DNA of 64,000 nucleotides, taken from positions 1 to 64,000 of the forward strand of contig NZ_VTHK01000047.1 in NCBI RefSeq assembly GCF_009765355.1, read 5' to 3'. A program made the translations under genes and the position numbers. Positions 40,818-48,990 of the stretch are shown here, piece after piece. Each line of letters opens with the position of its first letter. Within the stretch, counting starts at the first letter, position 1. Under the pieces are notes generated by a model. That model saw nothing but the letters and a program-made list of their open reading frames with translations. It had not been told where the DNA came from and ran no database searches. This DNA is from Amycolatopsis anabasis. GTDB lineage: Bacteria; Actinomycetota; Actinomycetes; Mycobacteriales; Pseudonocardiaceae.

Positions 40818-41162
40818 ATGCGGTACATGTTGCTGGTCTACGGCTGCGCGCGGCACCCGGAGGGCAGTGCCGAACTGGACGCGAAGCGGACGGCGGTGGC
40901 CGAGTTCGAGGAGCTGTGCGAGGAGCGGGGCGTGTTCCTGGCGGCGGACCCGCTGCACGGCACCGAGACGGCGACCACGGTCCGGGTGCGGGACGGCGAG
41001 ACCATGGTGGTCGACGGGCCGTTCGCGGAGACCAGGGAGCAGCTCGGCGGCTACTACCTGCTGGACTGCCGCGATCTCGACGAGGCCATGGAACTGGCGG
41101 CCCGGTGCCCGATGGCGGCCGAGGGGTCGATCGAGATCCGGCCGGTCCTGGAACGCGCCTAG
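40818..41162 (+). CDS. YCII-related (DGPF) protein
   Basis: The protein has 114 residues with the DGPF-domain core: RYMLLVYG at the start, MVVDGPFAETREQLGGYYLLDCRDLDEAMELAARCP, and a conserved EIRPV end. This YCII-type ferredoxin-like fold nearly always accompanies ECF42 sigma factors. It is fused by a TAGTG stop/start overlap to the sigma factor gene downstream. Its molecular role is unknown. Confidence 0.92.
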   Translation: MRYMLLVYGCARHPEGSAELDAKRTAVAEFEELCEERGVFLAADPLHGTETATTVRVRDGETMVVDGPFAETREQLGGYYLLDCRDLDEAMELAARCPMAAEGSIEIRPVLERA

Positions 41163-42364
41163 TGGGTTCGCCGGTCGAACGGGTGTTCCGCGACGAGCGG
41201 GCCCGGATGCTGGCCGCGCTGGTCCGGGCCTTCGGCGACTTCGAACTGGCCGAGGACGCCCTGTCCGAGGCGTGCGAGATCGCGCTGCGCCGCTGGCCCG
41301 GGGACGGGATCCCGCGGGACCCGGCCGCCTGGCTGGTCACCGTGGCCCGCAACCGCGCGCGCGACCGGCTGCGCCGCGAACGCCTCGCGGCCGGGAAGAC
41401 CCGGGAACTGGGGCAGGCGGAGGTGGTGGCGGTGGACGCCGGCGAAGAACTGGCCCGGCTCGGGGACGACCGGCTCAGCCTCCTGTTCACCTGCTGCCAC
41501 CCCGCGCTGGCCCGGCCGGCCCAGGTGGCGCTCACCCTGCAGGCGGTGGGCGGGATGACCGCGGACCGGATCGCCCGGGCGTTCCTGGTCACCGAATCGA
41601 CCATGGCCCAGCGGCTGGTGCGGGCCAAGCGCAAGATCCGGCACGCGGGAATCCGGTTCGAGGTGCCGCCGGACGCGCGCCTGCCGGACCGGCTCGGCGT
41701 GGTGCTGACCGTGCTGTACCTGATCTTCACCGAGGGCTACGCGGAAACCCCGGTGCGCGCCGAACTGTGCGCGGAGGCGATCCGGCTGGGCAAGCTCCTG
41801 GCGGTGCTGATGCCGGACGAACCCGAGGTGACCGGGCTGGTCGCCCTGATGCTGCTGCAGCATTCCCGGCGGCACGCCCGGTTCGGCCCGGACGGCGAAC
41901 TGGTCCTGCTGGCGGACCAGGACCGCGGCCGCTGGGACTCCGGCGACATCGCCGAGGCCCTGCCCCTGGTCGAACGTTCCCTGCGCCGGGGCCGGATCGG
42001 GCCGTACCAGCTGCAGGCGGCGATCGCGGCGACCCACGCGCAGGCGCGGACCCCGGCGGAAACGGACTGGGCGGAGATCGTCGCGCTGTACCGGGAGCTG
42101 TTCCGGCTGGCGCCGTCGCCGGTGGTGGCCCTGAACTCGGCGGTGGCCGTGGCGATGTGCGAGGGCCCGGCCGCGGGCCTGGCGCTGATCGACCGGCTCG
42201 CCGGGCTGGAGCGGTACCACCTCTTCCACGCCGCCCGGGCGGACCTGCTCCGCCGCCTGGGCCGCACGGGCGAAGCCGCCGAGGCGTACCGCCGCGCCCT
42301 CCCGCTCACCACCAACCCCGCCGAACAACGCTTCCTCCGCACCCGCCTCGACTCCCTCCCCTGA
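41162..42364 (+). CDS. ECF42-type RNA polymerase sigma factor
   Basis: The protein has 400 residues. Sigma region 2 (LVRAFGDFELAEDALSEACEIALRRWP with WLVTVARNRARDRLRR) and region 4 (MTADRIARAFLVTESTMAQRLVRAKRKIR) fill the first 170. A long C-terminal extension with TPR-like helices (about 180-400; VALNSAVAVAMCEGPAAGLALIDRL) is the hallmark of ECF42, which lacks an anti-sigma factor and is thought to use this extension for control. The DGPF partner is immediately upstream. Confidence 0.94.
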   Translation: MGSPVERVFRDERARMLAALVRAFGDFELAEDALSEACEIALRRWPGDGIPRDPAAWLVTVARNRARDRLRRERLAAGKTRELGQAEVVAVDAGEELARLGDDRLSLLFTCCHPALARPAQVALTLQAVGGMTADRIARAFLVTESTMAQRLVRAKRKIRHAGIRFEVPPDARLPDRLGVVLTVLYLIFTEGYAETPVRAELCAEAIRLGKLLAVLMPDEPEVTGLVALMLLQHSRRHARFGPDGELVLLADQDRGRWDSGDIAEALPLVERSLRRGRIGPYQLQAAIAATHAQARTPAETDWAEIVALYRELFRLAPSPVVALNSAVAVAMCEGPAAGLALIDRLAGLERYHLFHAARADLLRRLGRTGEAAEAYRRALPLTTNPAEQRFLRTRLDSLP

Positions 42365-42459
42365 TCCCGAAAGTGCGCGACGAGGGCACTCTTGCCCAAA
42401 GGGCCGCCTCCGCGGGAGCCCGGTGCCCCCGCTGGGGTTTTCTCAGCGTGTGGCGTGGT

Positions 42460-42598
42460 GCCGTGCTCGTGGGCTGCCCGGATGTCGGGCCGCCTACCGA
42501 AATGGGGAACTCGGTGTGCCGAAACGGGGGACTCGCACGTCCGAAACGAGGGACTCGCGCCAGCGGGTCCCCGTCTGCCGCGAGTTCCCCGTTCCGGG
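42460..42598. repeat. 22-bp tandem repeat block, family 2, copy B
   Basis: The same head as copy A (GCCGTGCTCGTGGG at 42460) is followed by 22-bp units at 42497, 42519 and 42541. An inverted unit lies at 42581-42597 (17/17 match to the reverse complement of copy A unit 2), so this copy can fold into a hairpin. It lies between the sigma factor gene and the DinB-like gene. Confidence 0.85.
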
Positions 42599-42641
42599 AG
42601 TAGGCGAGCAGCACTGCGGCCTTCGGCGCGTCCCGCGTGCC

Positions 42642-42686
42642 CCAATGCGGCATTCGCAACCTTCAACGCCCCCAAAGCCACATTGG
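42642..42686. repeat. Degenerate copy of family 3 palindrome (CAATGCGGC)
   Basis: CCAATGCGGC at 42642 and GCCACATTGG ending at 42686 form imperfect arms matching the CAATGCGGC/GCCGCATTG repeat at 54271-54378. It is probably an older, decayed copy. Confidence 0.6.
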
Positions 42687-42769
42687 TGACCTCGAGCCCC
42701 TGTGTCGAGTCGGGCGGGGGTCGTTCGTCCTTGGTCGAGAACACCGGTTCGACCGAGGAGGCATCACCG

Positions 42770-43342
42770 ATGAACGACATCATGGACCGCTACCGCCGGA
42801 GCCAGGACGGTTTCGACCGCGTGCTGGCAGGCGTCCCCGCCGACGCCTGGGACCACCCGTCGGCCTGCGCGGACTGGACCATCGCCGACGTGACCGGCCA
42901 CGTGATCTGGGGCCAGCACCTGGTCCGCCACTGGGCCCGGGGCGAGGAGTACACCGAAGTCACCGGCGCACCCGGAACGCCGCATCCCGCGCCGATGGCG
43001 GGCGCCGATCCGGTGGCCGCCTGGCGAGCGGCGCGGGAGCGGTCCCTGGCGACCCTCGACGCGGACGCCCTCCGGCGGCCGGTCGACACGCGGGCGTTGG
43101 GCACGATCCCGCTCGAGGAGTTCCTCGAGGCGCTGGTCACCGACTTCCTCGCGCACACCTGGGACATCGGGCATCCCCTCGGCCAGGACATCCGCCTCGA
43201 CCCCGAGCTGGTCGCCGGTTCGTTCGCCTGGGCCCGCACGCGCCCGCTCCGCGCGCCCGGTGGCCTGGGCCCCGAGCTGACCCCGCCGCCCGGCGCCGAC
43301 GAGCAGACCCGCTACCTCGCCTTCCTCGGCCGTCGCGCCTAG
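42770..43342 (+). CDS. DinB-like protein of the mycothiol-dependent maleylpyruvate isomerase/TIGR03086 type
   Basis: The protein has 190 residues. The N-terminal helix bundle has DGFDRVLAGVPADAWDHPSACADWTIADVTGHVIWGQH, and a metal-type His occurs in FLAHTWDIGHPLG. This is the four-helix DinB/MDMPI fold; family members can be mycothiol-S-transferases or isomerases, but the substrate is unknown. ATG 42770 follows GAGGAGG-like bases. Its last 4 bases overlap the end of the convergent PucR gene. Confidence 0.85.
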   Translation: MNDIMDRYRRSQDGFDRVLAGVPADAWDHPSACADWTIADVTGHVIWGQHLVRHWARGEEYTEVTGAPGTPHPAPMAGADPVAAWRAARERSLATLDADALRRPVDTRALGTIPLEEFLEALVTDFLAHTWDIGHPLGQDIRLDPELVAGSFAWARTRPLRAPGGLGPELTPPPGADEQTRYLAFLGRRA

Positions 43343-44820
43343 GACCAGCGAAGGGCGAACCAGAGTTCCATCCGGGTCTCCGGATCGGCCAGGTCGACGC
43401 CCAGCACGCGTTCCACCTGGCCGATCCGGTGCCGCACGCTGTTGCGGTGCACGCCGAGCGCCGCCGCCGTGCGATCCCAGCCGCCGTGGTTGGCCAGCCA
43501 GGTCCGCAGGGTTTCCACGAGCGGTTCGCCCCGGCCGAGCGCGCGCAGCGGGGCGAGGGTCCGCGCGGCGAACTCGGCGGCGACCGCCGGATCGACCACT
43601 GTGGACAGTCCGGCACCGGCAGCCACCGGGCGTTCCAGCGCGGCCGCGCGCGTCAGCAGAGCGTCCACTTCGGACACCGTTTCGCCCAGTCGCTCGGCGG
43701 GCGCCGGGCTTCCGGCCACCACCAGCCACCCCGAGGAACGCAGGGCGTCCAGTTCCGGTGTGCCGCGGGCGATCGCGGTGAACCGGGGGCCGGGCGCCAT
43801 CGCCACCAGCGGTGTGTCCAGGCGGGCGCGCAACCAGTCGTAGCCGGATTCGGCCGCGGCCGGTCCCCGCCGGAACGGCACCCCGGCAAGCAACCGGTAC
43901 TCCCCGGGTCCGAGCAGCCGGGCGACGATCTCGCCGGGCACCGGGCGCCCGATCAGCAGCCCGGTGACCGCCGCGCCGAGCGCACCGGTTTCGGCGCCGT
44001 CGCCGCCGACCAGCCCGAGCAAGGCGGCGCCGACCGCGATGATCGCCCGGTCGGTCCCGTCGAACCGCCGCCTGCGCCCGACCACGAGCAGGTGCGACGC
44101 GGTGGCCTGCGGGTACACCGGCTGCGCGACCACGAACGTGCCGTCGGCGAGTTCGGTGGTCGCGCTGCGGATGCCGGTGCCCGCGCGCAGCCGGGCGAGC
44201 AGTTCGCGCACCTGCTCCGGCCACACCCGGGGCGCCCCGTGCCAGGCCACCGGCCGATCGTCCGCGCCCACCAGGCACATCCAGCCGGACAACCGTTCGG
44301 CCAGCCGCGTGGCGAGTTCGTCGAGGCCGCCGGAGGCCGCGCGGGTCAGCGCCTCGCGCGCCTCGGTGACCCGCCGCTGTTCCCGGTGACTCGCCTCGTC
44401 GAGCGCCACCGAAACCGCGCGGCTGATCGCCAGGAACGGCGTGCCGACCGGGACCACGAGCAGCGGCAGCCCGTGCCGCGCGCAGGCGCGGCGCAACGAC
44501 TCCGGAAGCTCTTCGTGCAGGGGCGGGGTCACCCCGAACCCGAGCGCGGTGATCCCGGCGGCGCGCAGGCCGCCGACATAGCGATCCACCTCGCGCTGCC
44601 CGTCCGGCAGGTTCACGCCCGCGGTGAGCAGCAGCTCGTCGCCGAGCAGGTAGGGCGCCGGATCGCGCAGCTCGCTCACGTGCGCCCAGCGGACCGGCAG
44701 GTCGAGCGCGCCGGGCCGCAGGGTTTCGGCGACCACTTCCACGGCCAGCTCGGCGTTGTCGACGACGGCCCGTAACGGGACGTTGACAATCGTGGCCATC
44801 GACTCGGGTTGATTGGTCAT
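43339..44820 (-). CDS. PucR-family transcriptional regulator
   Basis: The protein has 493 residues. An N-terminal PucR domain (VPLRAVVDNAELAVEVVAE, PYLLGDELLLTAGVNLP) is followed by a GGDEF-like central region and the C-terminal PucR HTH (WLANHGGWDRTAAALGVHRNSVRHRIGQV). PucR-type proteins control purine and amino-compound catabolism in response to the substrate. It is divergent from the symporter/ureohydrolase/TPP/ALDH/permease operon at 44923 and most likely its regulator. A TTGG-G-CCAA dyad sits between them. Confidence 0.92.
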   Translation of the reverse strand: MTNQPESMATIVNVPLRAVVDNAELAVEVVAETLRPGALDLPVRWAHVSELRDPAPYLLGDELLLTAGVNLPDGQREVDRYVGGLRAAGITALGFGVTPPLHEELPESLRRACARHGLPLLVVPVGTPFLAISRAVSVALDEASHREQRRVTEAREALTRAASGGLDELATRLAERLSGWMCLVGADDRPVAWHGAPRVWPEQVRELLARLRAGTGIRSATTELADGTFVVAQPVYPQATASHLLVVGRRRRFDGTDRAIIAVGAALLGLVGGDGAETGALGAAVTGLLIGRPVPGEIVARLLGPGEYRLLAGVPFRRGPAAAESGYDWLRARLDTPLVAMAPGPRFTAIARGTPELDALRSSGWLVVAGSPAPAERLGETVSEVDALLTRAAALERPVAAGAGLSTVVDPAVAAEFAARTLAPLRALGRGEPLVETLRTWLANHGGWDRTAAALGVHRNSVRHRIGQVERVLGVDLADPETRMELWFALRWS

Positions 44821-44842
44821 TTCATCCAGAGACTACGTCACA

Positions 44843-44851
44843 TTGGGCCAA
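44843..44851. promoter_or_regulatory. Candidate PucR-type operator
   Basis: TTGGGCCAA, preceded by CA, is a dyad lying between pucR and the symporter gene. It resembles the CNTTGG half of the Bacillus PucR box; whether the actinobacterial protein uses it is an inference. Confidence 0.4.
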
Positions 44852-44922
44852 ACCATCCCATTCAAATCAAACGGCAGGCGAACCTACGGTTGCCCGAACA
44901 GCCCCGTTCGAGGAGGAACACC

Positions 44923-46377
44923 GTGGCCGGTGACTACGCGGTGATCGCGCTCTACATCGCAGGCATGATCGCGATCGGCTGGTTCGGCCTGCGCCTGGCC
45001 AAGACCAAGAGCGACTACCTGGTCGCGGGCCGGAGACTCGGCTGGTTCATGTACTCGGGCACGATGTCGGCGGTGGTGCTCGGCGGCGCGTCGACCGTCG
45101 GCGGCGTCAAACTCGGCTACACCTACGGCATCTCCGGCGCCTGGCTGGTGATCGCCATCGGCCTCGGCATCCTGGTGCTGCACGCGCTGTTCGCCCGCCG
45201 CCTGGTGAAGCTCAAGGTCTACACCGTCGGCGAGATGCTCGACCTGCGCTACGGCGGTTCGACCACCACCATCTCCGGGGTGGTCATGTGGGCGTACACG
45301 CTGATGCTCACGGTCACCTCGACCCTGGCCTTCGCGACGATCTTCAAGGTCCTGTTCGACCTGCCCAGCCTCGCCGGGATCGTGATCGGCGGTTCGATCG
45401 TGGTGCTGTACTCGGTGCTGGGCGGGATGTGGTCGATCACGCTCACCGACATCGCCCAGTTCGTGATCAAGACGATCGGCATCCTGTTCGTCCTGCTGCC
45501 GGTGGCGCTCAGCTCGGCCGGTGGGTTCGGCGGGATGGCCGACCGGCTGGACGCGAGCTTCTTCGACTTCGGCAGCATCGGCGGCGCGACGATCGTCACC
45601 TACCTGGTGACCTACAGCTTCGGCCTGCTGATCGGGCAGGACATCTGGCAGCGCGTGTTCACCGCGCGCACGCCGAAGGTGGCGACCGCGGGCGGGATCA
45701 TCTCCGGCGTCTACTGCCTGGCCTACGGCGTCGCGGGCGCGCTGATCGGCACCGCGGCCAAGGCCCTCTACCCGCAGCTGGCCAGCGCGCAGGACGCGTT
45801 CGCCACGATCGTCGAGGACCTGCTGCCGACCGGGCTGCGCGGGCTGGTGCTCGCCGCCGCGCTGTCCGCCCTGATGTCCACCTCGAGCGGCGCGCTCATC
45901 GCGTGCTCCACGGTGACCACCGCCGATCTGCTGGCCAAGTTCCGCCCGAACCGGACTGTCTCTTCGCGACTGTCCGAAGTGAACGCCAACCGGCTGACCA
46001 CGCTGCTGCTCGGCGTGCTGGCGATCGCCATCGCGATGATCGTGGACGACGTGGTGTCCGCGCTGACGGTCGCCTACAACGTGCTGGTCGGCGGCTTGCT
46101 GGTGGCCATCCTCGGCGCGCTGTTCTGGCGCCGCGGCACCCGGGCGGGCGCGCTGGCCTCGATGAGCGTCGGCTCGGTGGTCGTCATCGTGTCCATGATC
46201 TTCGAGGGCCTGGACGCGAACGAACCGATCTACTACGGGCTCGGCGCGAGCCTGCTCGCCTACGTCGTGGTCAGCCTGGCGACCCCGCGCACGCCGGACG
46301 CCGTACTGCGCACCTGGACCAGCCGCCTGAGCGGCGGCAGCGAAGAACCGAACCCCGCCGAACCGGTTTCGGCGTAA
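44923..46377 (+). CDS. Sodium:solute symporter (SSS family)
   Basis: The protein has 484 residues with about 13 TM helices. SSS features include KSDYLVAGRRLGWFMYSGTMSAVVLGGASTVGGVKLGYTYG in the first helices, TYSFGLLIGQDIWQRVFTA, and the Na-site region SALMSTSSGALIACSTV. It imports a small polar solute with sodium. AGGAGG precedes GTG 44923. It is the first gene of the operon under PucR. The next gene starts 18 nt after its stop, so the imported compound is probably the substrate of the enzymes that follow. Confidence 0.92.
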   Translation: MAGDYAVIALYIAGMIAIGWFGLRLAKTKSDYLVAGRRLGWFMYSGTMSAVVLGGASTVGGVKLGYTYGISGAWLVIAIGLGILVLHALFARRLVKLKVYTVGEMLDLRYGGSTTTISGVVMWAYTLMLTVTSTLAFATIFKVLFDLPSLAGIVIGGSIVVLYSVLGGMWSITLTDIAQFVIKTIGILFVLLPVALSSAGGFGGMADRLDASFFDFGSIGGATIVTYLVTYSFGLLIGQDIWQRVFTARTPKVATAGGIISGVYCLAYGVAGALIGTAAKALYPQLASAQDAFATIVEDLLPTGLRGLVLAAALSALMSTSSGALIACSTVTTADLLAKFRPNRTVSSRLSEVNANRLTTLLLGVLAIAIAMIVDDVVSALTVAYNVLVGGLLVAILGALFWRRGTRAGALASMSVGSVVVIVSMIFEGLDANEPIYYGLGASLLAYVVVSLATPRTPDAVLRTWTSRLSGGSEEPNPAEPVSA

Positions 46378-46395
46378 CGAGAAAGGCAGGAGCCA

Positions 46396-47349
46396 GTGAC
46401 CGCACAGTCCCCGATCGGACCCGTCGACTCGTCGAAGGTGCCCCGGTTCGCCGGGTTCGCCACCTTCGCCCGGCTGCCGCGTGCCGATCAGGTCGACCGC
46501 GCCGACGTGGCCGTGGCCGGGGTTCCGTTCGACGCCGGGGTTTCCTACCGGCCCGGCGCGCGGTTCGGCCCGGCGGCCGTGCGCGAAGCCAGCCGCCTGC
46601 TCCGCCCGTACCACCCGGAACTGGACGTGTCCCCGTTCGCCGCGACCCAGGTGGTGGACGCCGGGGACATCGCGATCAACCCGTTCAACATCGGCGAGGC
46701 CATCGAAACCCTGCAGCACGAGGCCGAGGCGCTGACCGCGGACGGCACGAAACTGGTCACCGTCGGCGGCGACCACACCATCGCGCTGCCCCTGCTGCGC
46801 GCCGCCGCCCGGAAGCACGGGCCGGTCGCGCTGCTGCACTTCGACGCGCACCTGGACACCTGGGACACCTACTTCGGCGAGCCCTACACGCACGGCACCC
46901 CGTTCCGCCGCGCGTCCGAGGAAGGCATCCTGGACACCAGCGCACTGTCTCATGTGGGCACTCGAGGGCCGTTGTACGGCAAGCGGGATCTCGAAGAGGA
47001 CCGGCGGCTCGGCTTCGGGATCGTCACCTCGGGCGACGTGCTGCGGCGCGGTGTCGCGGAGACCGTGGACGCGCTGCGGCAGCGGATCGGCGATCGGCCG
47101 CTGTACGTCTCGGTGGACATCGACGTGCTGGACCCGGCGCACGCGCCCGGCACCGGCACCCCCGAGGCGGGCGGGATGACCAGCCGCGAACTGCTGGAGA
47201 TCCTGCGCGGCCTCGCCGGATGCAACCTGATCGGCGCGGACGTGGTCGAACTGGCCCCGGCCTACGACCACGCCGAGATCACCGCGATCGCCGCCTCGCA
47301 CGTCGCCTACGACCTGGTCAGCCTGCTCGCCCTGGACGGATCGAAGTGA
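46396..47349 (+). CDS. Agmatinase/guanidinobutyrase-type ureohydrolase
   Basis: The protein has 317 residues. The binuclear Mn site is complete: GGDHTI, LLHFDAHLDTWDTYF and VSVDIDVLDPAHAPGTGTPE. It hydrolyses a guanidino compound to urea plus an amine. Agmatinases and 4-guanidinobutyrases cannot be told apart from these motifs. Its neighbours, a TPP enzyme and an aldehyde dehydrogenase, favour guanidinobutyrate from 2-ketoarginine. It overlaps the TPP enzyme gene by GTGA. Confidence 0.92.
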   Translation: MTAQSPIGPVDSSKVPRFAGFATFARLPRADQVDRADVAVAGVPFDAGVSYRPGARFGPAAVREASRLLRPYHPELDVSPFAATQVVDAGDIAINPFNIGEAIETLQHEAEALTADGTKLVTVGGDHTIALPLLRAAARKHGPVALLHFDAHLDTWDTYFGEPYTHGTPFRRASEEGILDTSALSHVGTRGPLYGKRDLEEDRRLGFGIVTSGDVLRRGVAETVDALRQRIGDRPLYVSVDIDVLDPAHAPGTGTPEAGGMTSRELLEILRGLAGCNLIGADVVELAPAYDHAEITAIAASHVAYDLVSLLALDGSK

Positions 47350-48989
47350 GCCGGATCGGCGGCGATCTGGTCGTCGAGACGCTGCGCGCGCTCGGCGCGG
47401 ACACCGTGTTCGGGCTGCCGGGCCAGCACGCGCTCGGCCTGTTCGAGGCGCTGCGCCGCGCGCCGGACCTGCGACTGATCGGCTCGCGCGTGGAGAACAA
47501 CCTCGCGTTCGCCGCGGACGGCCACGCGCGGGCCCGGCTCGGCGCGGATCCGCACGGCCCGGTCCCGGTCACCCCGATGATCGTCTCGACCGGACCGGGC
47601 GCGCTGCTGACCTTGGCTTCGCTGCAGGAATCCCGGGCCGCCTCGGTGCCGGTGCTCGGCATCTCCAGCCAGATCCCGGCGGCCGGGCTCGGCGGCGGGC
47701 GGCACGGCTACCTGCACGAACTGCCCGACCAGTCGGCCAGCTTCCGGGAAGTCGTCAAATCGGTGCACGTGGTCCGCACGGCGAGCCAGATCCCGACGGC
47801 CCTGCGGGCGGCCTGGGAAGCCGCGGCCACCGCGCCGTTCGGGCCGGTCTGGGTGGAGATCCCGCAGGACGTCCTGCTCGCCCCGGCCGCGCTGCCGCCG
47901 ATCACCTCGGCCACCGCCGCACCCGCTCCCCTGGCCCCGCTGCCCGAGCTGATCGCCGAAGCCGCCCGGCTCCTGGACGCGGCGGAGAACCCGGTGATCC
48001 TCGCCGGTGGCGGCGTCGCGCGGGCGGGTGCGCACGCGGAACTCGTTGCGTGTGCGGAGAAACTGCGCGCCCCGGTGCTGTCCACGTTCGGCGCCAAGGG
48101 GGTGTTCGGCTGGGACCATCCGCTGTCCGGCCAGTCCTGGCTGGAGGACTGGCATTCCACCGAGTTCCTCGCCGACGCCGACGTGTTGCTGGTCCTGGGT
48201 TCCGGGCTCGGCGAGCTGACCAGCAACTACCACCGGTTCGCCCCGCGCGGCCGGATGATCCAGGTCGAAGCGGATGTGGGAAAGCTGGAAGCCAACCATC
48301 CGGCGCTCGGCATCCACGCCGACGCCCGGCGCGCCCTGGCCGCCCTGACCGGCGAGGTGACCGCGCGTCCGGCCGACGGTCGCGCCGAAGCGAAGGTCGC
48401 CGCGTTGCTGGACCGCGTGCGGACCCGGCTCGACGGCCAGGATCTGGCACTGGAACGCCGGGTACTCGCCGACGTGCGCGCCGCGCTACCGGAGGGCACG
48501 CCGAGCTTCTGGGACATGACCATCCTCGGTTACTGGGCCTGGTCGGCCTGGAACGCCGACGGCGCGCCGATGCACACCGCGCAGGGCGCGGGCGGGCTCG
48601 GGTACGGGCTGCCCGGCGCGCTCGGCGCCGCCGCGGCGACCGGCGGGCCGGTGCTCGCGGTCTCCGGCGACGGCGGCGCCATGTACGGCCTGGGCGAGCT
48701 GGCGACCGCCGTGCAGCACGGGCTGAACGTCACCTGGCTGATCGTGGACGACGGCGGGTACGGGATCCTGCGCGAATACCTCACCGGCGCGTTCGGCGAG
48801 ACCACCTCGACCGAACTCGCCCGCCCCGATTTCGTCGCGCTGGCCAAGGCCTTCGGCGTGCCCGCGACTTTGTCCACAGTAGACACCATCGGCGCCGACC
48901 TGGCGGCCGCGCTGCGCGAGCCGGGGCCGAACGTCGTGGTACTGCCCGCCCTGCTGCGCATGTTCGCACCGACCCACCTGGAGCACTGA
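47346..48989 (+). CDS. TPP-dependent decarboxylase-like enzyme (acetolactate synthase superfamily; 2-ketoarginine decarboxylase candidate)
   Basis: The protein has 547 residues. Three TPP-family domains are visible: the N-terminal Pyr domain with the catalytic Glu region (IGSRVENNLAFAADGHAR), the central domain (ENPVILAGGGVARAG) and the PP domain with SGDGGAMYGLGELATAVQ. The usual Mg/TPP NN pair is replaced by DD (LIVDDGGYG). No regulatory subunit gene is adjacent, so biosynthetic acetolactate synthase is unlikely. Pseudomonas AruI, a 2-ketoarginine decarboxylase, is of this type. Coupled by GTGA to the ureohydrolase gene. Confidence 0.85.
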   Translation: MSRIGGDLVVETLRALGADTVFGLPGQHALGLFEALRRAPDLRLIGSRVENNLAFAADGHARARLGADPHGPVPVTPMIVSTGPGALLTLASLQESRAASVPVLGISSQIPAAGLGGGRHGYLHELPDQSASFREVVKSVHVVRTASQIPTALRAAWEAAATAPFGPVWVEIPQDVLLAPAALPPITSATAAPAPLAPLPELIAEAARLLDAAENPVILAGGGVARAGAHAELVACAEKLRAPVLSTFGAKGVFGWDHPLSGQSWLEDWHSTEFLADADVLLVLGSGLGELTSNYHRFAPRGRMIQVEADVGKLEANHPALGIHADARRALAALTGEVTARPADGRAEAKVAALLDRVRTRLDGQDLALERRVLADVRAALPEGTPSFWDMTILGYWAWSAWNADGAPMHTAQGAGGLGYGLPGALGAAAATGGPVLAVSGDGGAMYGLGELATAVQHGLNVTWLIVDDGGYGILREYLTGAFGETTSTELARPDFVALAKAFGVPATLSTVDTIGADLAAALREPGPNVVVLPALLRMFAPTHLEH

Positions 48990-48990
48990 C

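Noticed and set aside
47346..48989. Biosynthetic acetolactate synthase large subunit (ilvB).
   Set aside because: No ilvN or other branched-chain genes are adjacent, and the gene lies in a catabolic operon with coupled neighbours.
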